57,723 bases of DNA from Phycisphaerae bacterium (GTDB taxonomy: Bacteria > Planctomycetota > Phycisphaerae > UBA1845), in the NCBI GenBank assembly GCA_029260135.1, contig JAJDDV010000034.1:1-57723 (forward strand), read 5' to 3'. Position numbers and translations under genes: made by a program. How positions within the stretch are numbered: position 1 is the stretch's first letter; every line of letters starts with the position of its first letter. Shown piece after piece: positions 26,419 to 35,199 of this stretch. The notes under the pieces are model-generated. The model did no database searches, was not told where the DNA came from, and saw only the letters and a list, made by a program, of their open reading frames with translations.

Positions 26419-27582
26419 TCAGACACCGACGCTTCGTCGTGCATAGCGGATGGCCTGCTTGATGGGGGTCAGCGCCGAATCCGACATCAGGCCGTAATCG
26501 TCGATCTCCACGCCATCGAACCCAAGTTCCACGACCCTGGCGAAGAGGCTGACCAAGTCCGGCGCCTGAGCACCGATCACCAACGGACCGGAAATGCCAA
26601 TCTCGCGACACTCCGGGTGCATCGATCGAACCAACGGCAACTGATCCGCACGATCAATGCGGCTGATCACGCTGACTTCAGCGCCGCCCTCCAATTGCCC
26701 CGGCAGAAGATGCAAGAGACCTTCTACCCTACGATCGACACGGACTCGAACCTCGCAGCCGTTGGCCAGTTTTCGCGACAGAGCGGACAATTCCCGCTCG
26801 CGCCACCGCTGGTACGCCGCAAGCGGCTCATCGTTCGCCAAAACGGAATCAAACGCCGCGTCCGTCTGCGACGAACCCTCCAGGCATCGTGCAAGATGAA
26901 CCTGCGCGGACCGTCGCGCAGACTGAACATCCACGCCGGCCGACGACGCTCCCTGCTGGCACGACTCACAGAAGCAGAGGGCCAGGAACACGCGCTGCAG
27001 GTCATCCATGAGACCCGAAGACACCAGTCCCCCTCCGAGCGCCTCGCCCCACGCCGTCACGAAATCCGCCAGCGTCACGCCCTCAACGGCACCTCGAGAC
27101 GATAGGTCGCGCACAAGACCGTCAAGATAGGCCTGTACGTCTGCGTTCGAGAGACACACGCTCCGCCGCGAGGAATCTCCGTAGAGGTTCTTGCAGGCCA
27201 TCTCGGGTTGCCGCTCTGCCAGCCGGCTTGTCTGCGACGTCGAGATCATCACCCGAAGGGCCAGCCCGCGCTCTTCGCACGCGCGAGCGATCCGCTCCAG
27301 CGGATCCTTCGGCTTCGCCCAGGTCGACACGATCGGCTTACAGCGGGTGGCTTCGTACCTCTCTTCGACGGGATGGAAGAAGAGACCTCCTCGGGTGCGG
27401 AAGACCCGCGGTTCAACCTCTCGGCCGCGAACCTCAACGACCGGCGGCGTCGCCATCCAGACCGAGACCCCGGTCACGCCGACCTCGCCCTGGAGGCGGT
27501 CGAGGTTGGCTCCGAGATCGCCGTCGATCAGATCCCACGGGTAGGTTGTCAGATAGGTCTGGAACATGCCGACGAGTGTCAT
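26419..27582 (-). CDS. Putative TIM-barrel protein, glycosidase-like
   Basis: A 387-residue protein I recognise only loosely as glycosyl-hydrolase-like. It starts MTLVGMFQTYLTTYPWDL; segments such as DRLQGEVGVTGVSVW, LALRVMISTSQTSRL, GVTLADFVTAWGE and LGFDGVEIDDYGLMSD read like barrel strands with acidic ends (EIDDYG). A CESC pair lies in the middle (FCESC). No signal peptide is seen. An in-frame GTG lies at 27612; ATG 27582 is preferred. It may act on the same polymer as the convergent neighbour at 24225-26414. Confidence 0.55.
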   Translation of the reverse strand: MTLVGMFQTYLTTYPWDLIDGDLGANLDRLQGEVGVTGVSVWMATPPVVEVRGREVEPRVFRTRGGLFFHPVEERYEATRCKPIVSTWAKPKDPLERIARACEERGLALRVMISTSQTSRLAERQPEMACKNLYGDSSRRSVCLSNADVQAYLDGLVRDLSSRGAVEGVTLADFVTAWGEALGGGLVSSGLMDDLQRVFLALCFCESCQQGASSAGVDVQSARRSAQVHLARCLEGSSQTDAAFDSVLANDEPLAAYQRWRERELSALSRKLANGCEVRVRVDRRVEGLLHLLPGQLEGGAEVSVISRIDRADQLPLVRSMHPECREIGISGPLVIGAQAPDLVSLFARVVELGFDGVEIDDYGLMSDSALTPIKQAIRYARRSVGV

Positions 27583-28126
27583 CGTCCGGAATCGTCCCGT
27601 CAACCCAGCCACCCTGTCGCGCCGTCGAAACGACCCGGCGGCTGCAAAAGGGGGGAACCGCGCGCCTCCCCAATCGAGAGGGGGACGGCGCGCCGCCGCC
27701 CGAAAGAACTTCCGACCCGGGTTGACGATTCACTTACAGTTTGCCGATGAACATCGACGCGCGTGTTGGCAACAAACTGTGAAAAGTCGGTCAACGCGCT
27801 TGACGAGATCCCAAACAACAGTATGCTCCCGGCCATGTTGGATTCGGTTAGCCATCTCGCTTCTGCGGACCCCGTAGACTTCGCGGGCATCGTTGATGTC
27901 CGTCGAGTTTGTCTCATGGGTCACCGGAGCGCCCTTTTTATGGGACGCGGGTGGGAGTGCGAGCCGTAGCCGAACGAAACGGAAACGAAAAGACGACGGC
28001 GGCCCGCACTCGAAGGTGCGGGCCTTTTTTTTTGAGAGCAGAAACCGTGCGGGCGATGGATGACCCGCGGGAAGATCGGCGCGCCTTCAAGGCGGTGCGT
28101 TCGCAGATGAATAGGGGAGTGGTGTG
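27583..28126. other. Intergenic stretch with an unexplained terminator
   Basis: About 540 bases between divergent genes. It holds the strong hairpin terminator at 28001-28033, and short frames of 60-70 codons that lack ribosome sites. A plus-strand transcript ending at the terminator would have to start in this stretch, since the gene on its left is on the minus strand. No tRNA-like fold was found. Confidence 0.5.
28001..28033 (+). terminator. Rho-independent terminator
   Basis: Perfect nine-base arms GGCCCGCAC and GTGCGGGCC enclose the loop TCGAAG and are followed by nine T. It points rightward, 94 bases before the MarC-like gene. There is no annotated plus-strand gene just upstream. Confidence 0.9.
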
Positions 28127-28714
28127 ATGAGTCTCTGGTCGGCGGCAACGTTGGTGTTCTTTGTGCTCGATCCGTTCGGCAACGTCCCGAAAGTTCTCGT
28201 GACGCTGAAGCACACGCAATCAAAGCGCCGCGACCGAGTTCTGGTCAGAGAACTCGTGATCGCTCTGGTCGTGATCGTGATGTTCCTGTTCCTCGGTCGC
28301 CGCATCCTCGACGTCATGCACCTGTCCCAGGAGGCACTCAGCGTCGGCGGGGGAATTGTCCTGTTTCTCATCGCGATACGGATGATCTTCCCGCCGGCGG
28401 AGGTGGTCGGGGACCCGGCCGACGATGAACCGTTCGTCGTTCCGCTCGCGGTCCCCTATTTCGCGGGTCCCGCGACACTGGCGACGGTTACCGTGATGGG
28501 CAGTGACCAACCGAGTCGATGGCCCACCTGGCTCGCCGCCGTCGTGATCGCTTGGCTGGCGGCCGCCATCATCATGGTGCTGGGCAATCGCCTTGCGGGG
28601 TTGGTCGGGCGTCGGGGCCTGGTTGCGATGGAACGCCTCATGGGCATGGTCCTGGTAGCGATTTCGGTGGAGATGCTGTTCCGCGGGTTTCGTACGTTTC
28701 AGCAGAGCATATGA
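28127..28714 (+). CDS. MarC/UPF0056 family membrane protein
   Basis: A 195-residue protein with six hydrophobic segments. FFVLDPFGNVPKVLVTL at the N terminus (NP-like motif, here DPFGN) and VPLAVPYFAGPATLATV in the middle (P..GP.t) are the two repeated MarC signatures. The family was wrongly linked to multiple drug resistance; transport substrate is not known. ATG 28127 lies after AGGGGAGTGGTGTG. Confidence 0.9.
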   Translation: MSLWSAATLVFFVLDPFGNVPKVLVTLKHTQSKRRDRVLVRELVIALVVIVMFLFLGRRILDVMHLSQEALSVGGGIVLFLIAIRMIFPPAEVVGDPADDEPFVVPLAVPYFAGPATLATVTVMGSDQPSRWPTWLAAVVIAWLAAAIIMVLGNRLAGLVGRRGLVAMERLMGMVLVAISVEMLFRGFRTFQQSI

Positions 28715-28834
28715 AGATGCCAGGGTGGGGATTTTGTGTCAGCAGGAAGATGGGCCCGCATCGTGCAAGTGGATCATTCGCGGTAGCCCATGAGATTCCG
28801 TGACAAGGCCTCTTTATCGACTTATTCTTCGACC

Positions 28835-29698
28835 ATGACAGCTTCGAAATCAGCGCAAACGATGGACGGCAAGGCCCTGGCCAAGCGCGTGCGCCAGAAC
28901 GCCGCCGCAAAGGTCGATCGCATCCGACAGGCCACCGGTGTGACCGCGGCGCTGGCCACCGTACTTGTGGGGAATGATCCTTCGTCAGCAACCTATGTGC
29001 GAATGAAGAGAAAACGCTGCGAAGACGCGGGCATGAAGTCGCTCTGCGTTGAACTGCCCGAGGATTCCACGACGCAGCAGGTCGTGGCGGAAATCCAGGA
29101 GCTTGGTCAGGATCCCGCCGTACACGGCATCCTGGTGCAGCACCCGGTTCCCAAGCCGATCGACAAGCGCGCCGCCTTCGAGGCCATCCCGATCGAGAAA
29201 GACGTCGACGGTGTGACCTCTGGAACGCTGGGCCGCGTCATCCTCGGCATGCCCTCTTTCGTCGCGTGTACACCGGCCGGCATTGTGGCACTGCTTCGCG
29301 AGTACAACGTCGAGTTCGACGGTGCGCACGCCGTGGTCATCGGGCGCAGTCCGATCCTCGGTCGGCCCATGGCGTCCATGCTGATCAACGCGCACGCCAC
29401 CGTCACGCTCTGTCACTCTCGAACGCGCAGCCTGCCTGACATCATCCGCGGTGCCGACGTATTGATCGCCGCGGTCGGAAAACCGCGGTTCGTCCAGGGT
29501 GAGTGGCTCAAGCCCGGCGTCGTCGTGGTCGATGCGGGCTATAACCCCGGCAACATCGGCGATGTCGACTTCGACGAAGCGGTGAAAGTCGCTTCGATGA
29601 TTACGCCCGTCCCGGGCGGTGTAGGTCCGATGACGATCGCCACCTTGATCGACCAAACCGCCGACGCCGCAGCCCGGCAGCTCGGCCTGAATCTCTGA
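28835..29698 (+). CDS. folD: Bifunctional methylenetetrahydrofolate dehydrogenase/cyclohydrolase FolD
   Basis: A 287-residue enzyme making 10-formyl-THF from 5,10-methylene-THF. It has VGNDPSSATYVRMKRKRCEDAGM, containing the active-site YxxxK; VHGILVQHPVPKPID; KDVDGVTSG; a Rossmann stretch VVIGRSPILGRPMASML; and the closing PVPGGVGPMTIATLI motif. ATG 28835 is chosen because alignment to the family begins near there; ATG 28790 is in frame. No clear ribosome site supports either. The gene stands alone with a 184-base gap before valS. Confidence 0.95.
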   Translation: MTASKSAQTMDGKALAKRVRQNAAAKVDRIRQATGVTAALATVLVGNDPSSATYVRMKRKRCEDAGMKSLCVELPEDSTTQQVVAEIQELGQDPAVHGILVQHPVPKPIDKRAAFEAIPIEKDVDGVTSGTLGRVILGMPSFVACTPAGIVALLREYNVEFDGAHAVVIGRSPILGRPMASMLINAHATVTLCHSRTRSLPDIIRGADVLIAAVGKPRFVQGEWLKPGVVVVDAGYNPGNIGDVDFDEAVKVASMITPVPGGVGPMTIATLIDQTADAAARQLGLNL

Positions 29699-29734
29699 CC
29701 CGCCGATGCTCGGTAGCCCTTCGCCACTTCGACG

Positions 29735-29792
29735 TTTCCCCCCTTCCGTCGCATTGTTGCCCTGTCGTTTCCTCCCCTCCGTCGCTCCCTCG
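29735..29792. repeat. Low-complexity pyrimidine-rich segment before valS
   Basis: A run of CCTTCCGTCG / CCCCTCCGTCGCTCCC units. On the other strand it reads GAGCGACGGAGGGG, close to the purine-rich insert inside valS at 31213-31310. It may be the same mini-repeat family, seen here in opposite orientation. Confidence 0.45.
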
Positions 29793-29882
29793 CGGCGTGG
29801 CTAGGTCGCGTACCACATAGAAATTTGAGACGCATCCCCAAACATAAAAAATACCCGAGTGTGGTCGGTTCTTGATGGGTCC

Positions 29883-32800
29883 ATGACTATGGCGGACAAC
29901 GCGCTTCTCGAAAAAACGTACGATCCACAGAATGTCGAAGAGGACATCTATGCGCTTTGGGAGCGGATCGGTGCTTTTCGATCCACGCCCGACGGCAGCC
30001 CGCACGATCGCACCTTCACCATCGTCATTCCGCCGCCCAACGTCACCGGTGCGCTGCACCTGGGGCACGCACTCAACAACACGCTGCAAGACATCCTGGT
30101 TCGCTACTATCGCATGCGAGGGTTCAACACGCTCTGGCAGCCTGGCACTGATCACGCCGGCATCGCCACCCAAGCCGTCGTCGAACGACGCATCCGCGAG
30201 CAAGAGGGCAAGACCCGACACGAACTTGGGCGCGACGAACTTGTCAAGCGGATTTGGAAATGGAAGGACGAGTACGAAAAGCGCATCCTCAGCCAGCTCA
30301 AGCTGATGGGCTGCTCCTGCGACTGGGAGCGAAACCGATTCACGCTGGACGACGGCCTAGCACGCGCCGTGCGTCACATGTTCTTCAAGCTCTTCAAAGA
30401 CGGGCTGATCTTCCGCGGCAAACGACTCGTGAACTGGGACACGCAACTTCAAACCGCCGTCTCCGACGACGAGGTCTACTACGAAACCGTCAAGAGCCAC
30501 TTCTGGCACTTCAAGTATCCGGTGATTGCGAAACAGAGCCGCGACCGTAAGGGAGCGGGGGACGACCCCGAATTCGTCATCATCGCGACGACGCGCCCCG
30601 AGACTATGCTGGGTGACACTGCGGTGGCTGTCCATCCCGATCCCGAAGGCTTCTTCGATCAACAACAAAGCGAACTCCAAGAGATGTGGGACCGACTTTC
30701 CAGTCGGTCAGGTAAGGAGGCGACTGAACTCGAGGCTAAGTTGCAGTCCCTACGCGCTCGCCGCGAGTCGCACCTGCCGCAGTTGATCAAGCTCCGCGAC
30801 ATGGCGCGCGATGGGCGCAAGCTCATGCTCCCGCTCGTCGAGCGCGAGATTCCGTTGATTACGGACGAGTGGGCCGACCCGACCAAGGGCAGCGGATGCG
30901 TCAAGATCACGCCCGCGCACGATCCGAACGACTACGAGGTCGGACTGCGATGCGATCCGCCGCTACCAATGATCAACGTGCTGACGTCGGACGGGAAGAT
31001 CGCGCGAATCGTCGAACCGGACGGAAGCGTCAACGCGCATAGCCAAGACTATGAAGGTCTTACGTTCTCATCCGAAGGTCGTGCCAGGGTCGTCGCCGAA
31101 CTGGAGTCGCGCGAATTACTTCACGAAATCGAAGACCACGAAACCGAGATCGGTCACAGCGATCGCAGCAAGCTGCCGATCGAGCCGTTCCTGTCGGACC
31201 AGTGGTTTGTGAGGACGGGGGATGAGGAAGGGACGGAGGGACGAAGGGGCGAAGGGACAGAGGAAGAAGAAGGGGCGCAGCGACGCAGCGACGGAGCGAC
31301 GAAGGGTGGGATTACGCTTGGCGATGGGTCGATCGCACCCGGTATCGCGCAGGCGGCGATGGACACCGTCAATGACGGACGCATTCAGGTCTTCCCCTCG
31401 CGGTACGCGAAGAGCTACCTCGACTGGCTTGGCGAGAAACGCGACTGGTGCATCTCCCGCCAGCTCTGGTGGGGACATCGGATTCCCGTGTGGAGGGCTT
31501 CCGTTGGTCGAGCTTATGAGGACAAGTCAAACGCTCAACGTATTCGAGAGAGACATGTCGAGATAACAGGAGAGCTGCAGGCGGCGTTGGATGAACTTGC
31601 CGAGGCAGCGGGGTGTCCGGGACACTTCCTTGTCGTGTGGCGCGAAGGGATGCCACGTTCTTCGCGTTGCATCTGCACACGAAGCGAGGTAGCTGACCGC
31701 CAACTCGACAGGCTTGCGATCGACATCGGCAGGGCGCGAAACGTGGGACTTTTTGAAGCAGATGGCCCCCTGGTGCAGGAGGTCCCGATTGACGATCCTC
31801 GGTTCGCGGCAACCCAGGGAATTCGTGGCCTAGTTGATAAAGTCGAGCGCGACCCCGACGTCCTCGACACCTGGTTCAGCTCGGCGCTCTGGCCGTTCAG
31901 TACACTCGGCTGGCCGGAAGAGACGGATCACCTGAAGCAGTACTACCCCGGCTCGGTGCTCTGCACCTCGCGCGACATCATCACGAACTGGGTCGCGCGG
32001 ATGGTGATGTTCGGGCTCTACGCCACGGGCAAGATCCCCTTCGATCACGTCTACATCCACCCGAAGATTCTCGACGGGCGCGGCGAGACGATGAGCAAGT
32101 CGAAGGGCAACGGCGTCGACCCTGTGGACGTCATCCACACGCACGGTGCCGACGCCCTGCGCTACTCGATGGCCGACATGTGTACCGAGACGCAGGACAT
32201 CCGCATGCCGGTCGAGTACGTCTGCCCCCACTGCGGCAAGCTCACGCACCAGGAGCACGCGCTCAAAGAGGAAACGCAGGCAAGGAAATCGCGCGGCGAG
32301 AAGCTCGACCGCAAGCTCCAGCCGGCCGACTGCACGCGCGTCAAATGTGCAGACAAAGCCTGCGCCAAGATGTTCGCAACGCAGTGGGCCGACGAAGCCA
32401 CCAAGAAAGAACTCCCGCTTGGTCGCGAGACTTCGGACAAGTTCGACATTGGCCGCAACTTCTGCAACAAACTCTGGAATGCCGCACGCTTCGCCTTCAT
32501 CAACCTTGAAGGTGCGCCGTGCGAGGCGCTCGATCCTTCATCGCTGCTGCCGGAAGACCGCTGGATCCTCGCGACACTTTCGAGAACCATTCGACGCTGC
32601 CACGAACATCTTCGCGCGTATCAGTTCTCCGCCTTCGTCAAAGAGCTTCGCGAGTTTTTCTGGGATTCACTCTGCGACTGGTATATCGAGCTGACCAAGC
32701 CTCGCCTTTCCACTTCGCCCGAGCCGCAGGCTTCAGCCTGCGCGAGCACCCAGGCATCATGCGACGCATCAACAAGCGCCACCGCTAAGCAGGTCCTCGC

Positions 32801-33461
32801 CTTTTGCCTCGACCAGACGCTCCGCCTATGGCACCCGGTCATCCCCTTCATGACCGAACGCTTGTGGCAACAGCTCAACGCCATCGCACCGAAGCGAGGT
32901 CTTCCCGGTGTGGCCGATCTCTCCCTCGGCGAGAACCTGATCACCGCCGAGTTCCCGTCGGAAGACGGATACCCTGCGCTGGACGACGAAGCCACGCTCA
33001 AGGTGTTTAGCGAGATTCAAGATGTGGTCCGCGCGGTACGAGAGCTCCGATCACAGTGCGACGTCTCGCCGAAGCAGGCGGTCAACGCCACCGTCGCACT
33101 ACCGCAGGCAGAGTGCGAAGCGTTCAACGCCAACGCGCACATCGTCGTGCGCATGGCCAACGTCGATCATCTGAACGTCGATCCCGCCGCCAAGCGACCG
33201 GCCAATGCGGGAAGCGTCACGATGGGGGCCCTTCGCGTCTTCGTTCACGACATCAGCGACGACGAAGCCGAACGAACCAGAACCACCAAGGCGCTGGAGG
33301 GCATCATCAAGCAGATTGCCGGCAAGGAAAAGAAGCTGGCCAACGAGAAGTTCGTCGCCAACGCCAAGCCCGAGGTCGTCGACGCCGAGCGCGGGCGCCT
33401 GGAGGAATTATCTCAACGGCGAGCCGGGCTCGAAAAACACCTTGCGGAGCTCGAGAACTGA
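29883..33461 (+). CDS. valS: Valyl-tRNA synthetase with expanded linkers
   Basis: A 1192-residue class Ia synthetase charging tRNA-Val. HLGH is present in PPPNVTGALHLGHALNN; the KMSKS loop reads ETMSKSKGNGVDP; the editing domain has TTRPETMLGDTA. The C-terminal coiled coil (KKLANEKFVANAKPEVV) is normal. It is about 250 residues longer than usual (about 950). Extra blocks include a Glu/Gly/Arg low-complexity insert after DQWFVRTG (31.21-31.31 kb), a longer block after IPVWRAS, a CPHCGK...CADKAC insert after the KMSKS region, and SPEPQASACASTQAS encoded by a REP-like palindrome near 32.73 kb. All stay in frame. ATG 29883 is chosen by family start. Confidence 0.95.
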   Translation: MTMADNALLEKTYDPQNVEEDIYALWERIGAFRSTPDGSPHDRTFTIVIPPPNVTGALHLGHALNNTLQDILVRYYRMRGFNTLWQPGTDHAGIATQAVVERRIREQEGKTRHELGRDELVKRIWKWKDEYEKRILSQLKLMGCSCDWERNRFTLDDGLARAVRHMFFKLFKDGLIFRGKRLVNWDTQLQTAVSDDEVYYETVKSHFWHFKYPVIAKQSRDRKGAGDDPEFVIIATTRPETMLGDTAVAVHPDPEGFFDQQQSELQEMWDRLSSRSGKEATELEAKLQSLRARRESHLPQLIKLRDMARDGRKLMLPLVEREIPLITDEWADPTKGSGCVKITPAHDPNDYEVGLRCDPPLPMINVLTSDGKIARIVEPDGSVNAHSQDYEGLTFSSEGRARVVAELESRELLHEIEDHETEIGHSDRSKLPIEPFLSDQWFVRTGDEEGTEGRRGEGTEEEEGAQRRSDGATKGGITLGDGSIAPGIAQAAMDTVNDGRIQVFPSRYAKSYLDWLGEKRDWCISRQLWWGHRIPVWRASVGRAYEDKSNAQRIRERHVEITGELQAALDELAEAAGCPGHFLVVWREGMPRSSRCICTRSEVADRQLDRLAIDIGRARNVGLFEADGPLVQEVPIDDPRFAATQGIRGLVDKVERDPDVLDTWFSSALWPFSTLGWPEETDHLKQYYPGSVLCTSRDIITNWVARMVMFGLYATGKIPFDHVYIHPKILDGRGETMSKSKGNGVDPVDVIHTHGADALRYSMADMCTETQDIRMPVEYVCPHCGKLTHQEHALKEETQARKSRGEKLDRKLQPADCTRVKCADKACAKMFATQWADEATKKELPLGRETSDKFDIGRNFCNKLWNAARFAFINLEGAPCEALDPSSLLPEDRWILATLSRTIRRCHEHLRAYQFSAFVKELREFFWDSLCDWYIELTKPRLSTSPEPQASACASTQASCDASTSATAKQVLAFCLDQTLRLWHPVIPFMTERLWQQLNAIAPKRGLPGVADLSLGENLITAEFPSEDGYPALDDEATLKVFSEIQDVVRAVRELRSQCDVSPKQAVNATVALPQAECEAFNANAHIVVRMANVDHLNVDPAAKRPANAGSVTMGALRVFVHDISDDEAERTRTTKALEGIIKQIAGKEKKLANEKFVANAKPEVVDAERGRLEELSQRRAGLEKHLAELEN
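31213..31310 (+). repeat. Purine-rich low-complexity insert within valS
   Basis: About 100 bases built from degenerate GACGGAGG / GACGAAGGG / GCGACGGAG units. They encode a Gly/Glu/Arg-rich loop of about 30 residues between DQWFVRTG and the following conserved ValS block. The units resemble the segment before valS at 29735-29792 (opposite strand). Confidence 0.65.
32721..32745. repeat. REP-like palindrome inside valS
   Basis: The core CGCAGGCTTCAGCCTGCG (32725-32742) is a near-perfect palindrome with a TC centre. The 25-base context matches the spacer copy at 43777-43801 at 22 of 25 positions. It codes for EPQASACA in ValS. Confidence 0.7.
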
Positions 33462-33469
33462 CGACGCCT

Positions 33470-33497
33470 TTGAGCGCAACTGAGCATCCAGTATACT
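33470..33497 (+). promoter_or_regulatory. Possible sigma-70-type promoter of the TFIIB-finger gene
   Basis: TTGAGC and TATACT are spaced by 16 bases, about 50 bases before the start at 33550. A GAAAGGGAG ribosome site follows at about 33531. The boxes fit the consensus well, but planctomycete promoters are poorly defined. Confidence 0.4.
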
Positions 33498-33549
33498 GCT
33501 CACCGGAGCACGGGAATCACCGCTGATTCTTGAAAGGGAGCCATCGCCC

Positions 33550-34056
33550 ATGCAATGTCCGAACTGCAAAACGCCGCTGTCCGCTATCGATTACGAAGGC
33601 ATTACGATCGAATCCTGCTCCCGCTGTGAGGGTGAATGGCTCGACGCCGCGGAGCTTGGACACATCGTCAAAGCGCGCGAAGTCCGCTTCAACGATGAAG
33701 AGCGACAAGCCGTCGCGGCCGCGACGAAGATCACGCCGGTCGACGTCCAACGTGAAGACCGCGATTTGCACTGCCCGAAGTGCGATGGCCAAACCGACTC
33801 CATCAACTACGGCGGCGACACAGGGATCGTCATCGACAAGTGCACCGCCTGCGGCGGCATCTGGCTGGACAAGGGCGAACTCGAACAGATTCAGATGCTC
33901 GTCGAAGGCTGGAAAGACGGACTGTCGGGCGACCTGGCCAAGTATGGACCAAAGCTGCGAAAGATCGAGCGAGACGTCGAGCAGAAGGCAGGCTTCAGCG
34001 GTTCGCGCTTCGGCTTCGTCAACGCCATGATCAACGGCATCCTGGGTCGCTGGTAA
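33550..34056 (+). CDS. Protein with two TFIIB-type zinc fingers
   Basis: A 168-residue soluble protein. Two copies of the zf-TFIIB pattern are seen: CPNCK...ESCSRCEGEWLDAAEL (residues about 3-36) and CPKCDG...DKCTACGGIWLDKGELEQI (about 76-117). The C-terminal 45 residues have a charged helix and end FVNAMINGILGRW. Such proteins are common and of unknown role. A promoter-like pair of boxes and GAAAGGGAG precede it, so it is probably a single-gene unit. Confidence 0.85.
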   Translation: MQCPNCKTPLSAIDYEGITIESCSRCEGEWLDAAELGHIVKAREVRFNDEERQAVAAATKITPVDVQREDRDLHCPKCDGQTDSINYGGDTGIVIDKCTACGGIWLDKGELEQIQMLVEGWKDGLSGDLAKYGPKLRKIERDVEQKAGFSGSRFGFVNAMINGILGRW

Positions 34057-34215
34057 CGCCCGCTAGAGCGACATTACGATCCTCGACACGCTTTCACTCA
34101 CCGCCAAAACCTTCGCGCGCCGATATTGCGATACAGATAGATGTGCCCGATCATCCTTCCGGCCCTCCGGGCGGATCGGATGGCGTGCAACTGTGGGGGA
34201 AGACGAGAGGAACGG

Positions 34216-34968
34216 ATGATGCTCTACGTCGCGCTGACATTCTGGCTGCTCGTCATCGCACTGACCGCCTGGGGCGTTCATCAGCTTTGGAGTGGGATGA
34301 TCAAAGCCAAGGTGCTCAACACGGCTTTGCTGCCCGGAACGCTCGCCGCGCAGACCGGGCACGTCCTCGGCTTGCTCGTCACCGGCGCGACGATCCGAAA
34401 CGCCTCGCTCTTCAAAGATGACGAGTCACGCGAACCCGAAACCACACAAAACCCCGAGCCGCGAATCCCCGTGATTGGCCCCGTGATCATCGGCCTTCTT
34501 CCGCTTCTCGCCTGCGCCACGGGAATCTACTTCGTCGCGAGATTCCTCGGCGGCCCGATCCTGACCAACATGAACCAATCCGTGGTGGGGCCGGTGCTTC
34601 CGACAACGGTAACCGGCGTGTGGCAGTTGCTGCGCGATCAGATCAGCCTTGTCGAATCGATCGTCAGTGCCATCGCCGTGGCAGACTTCATCAACTGGAA
34701 GACCTGGGCGTTTCTCTATCTGCTCACTTGCCTGACCGTTCGAACCGCGCCGTTTCCGGGAAACCTACGCGGGGCGCTCGGCGCGATCCTGGTCCTGGGG
34801 ATCGGTGCGGCCACGGTCACATCACTCTTTGAGGTAGCGAACCCCCACGTGCAAAACGCCTGGGCGGTGCTCAACTTGACCGTGGCTACGCTGCTGTTGC
34901 TTCTCCTGCTCAGCCTCCTCATTCGCGGCGGTGTCGGGTTGGTTCAGGTGCTTCGACAGGACGCGTGA
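34216..34968 (+). CDS. Polytopic membrane protein of unknown function
   Basis: A 250-residue protein with hydrophobic segments near residues 4-20, 40-55, 88-110, 175-190, 202-220 and 225-245. Start MMLYVALTFWLL follows AGAGGAACGG; upstream in-frame codons to 34141 are not supported. The text LLPGTLAAQTGHVLGLLVTGATI has a His in a Gly-rich helix but no HExxH. I do not recognise the family. Confidence 0.55.
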   Translation: MMLYVALTFWLLVIALTAWGVHQLWSGMIKAKVLNTALLPGTLAAQTGHVLGLLVTGATIRNASLFKDDESREPETTQNPEPRIPVIGPVIIGLLPLLACATGIYFVARFLGGPILTNMNQSVVGPVLPTTVTGVWQLLRDQISLVESIVSAIAVADFINWKTWAFLYLLTCLTVRTAPFPGNLRGALGAILVLGIGAATVTSLFEVANPHVQNAWAVLNLTVATLLLLLLLSLLIRGGVGLVQVLRQDA

Positions 34969-35199
34969 GTTCTCGCCTGCTTCCGGCGCACCCACTCACC
35001 AGCGGCCGATAATACCTATCATTCAGGCAGCTGACGTGGCATTGACGGCTGGAGCGAGGGGCGACTTTCAACTCCCGCGCCCCTACAATCGACGACGTGG
35101 TGAAAGTGTGGGCGTGGAACGTCGTAGGAAAGTCGGCCACGTCGTCGTTCGTGTTATCGGCCCGGACGGGGAAGCTGGAGCACCAGGGGAACGGAAGAC
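34969..35199. other. Intergenic stretch, no gene seen
   Basis: About 230 bases between the membrane protein and the carboxypeptidase. No conserved frame or hairpin terminator was found. A GGGGAACGG ribosome-site-like run lies about ten bases before the carboxypeptidase start. Confidence 0.5.

Noticed and set aside
27730..27924. Small minus- and plus-strand frames in the spacer before the terminator
   Set aside because: No ribosome site, no hydrophobic or family pattern; left as possible RNA instead.
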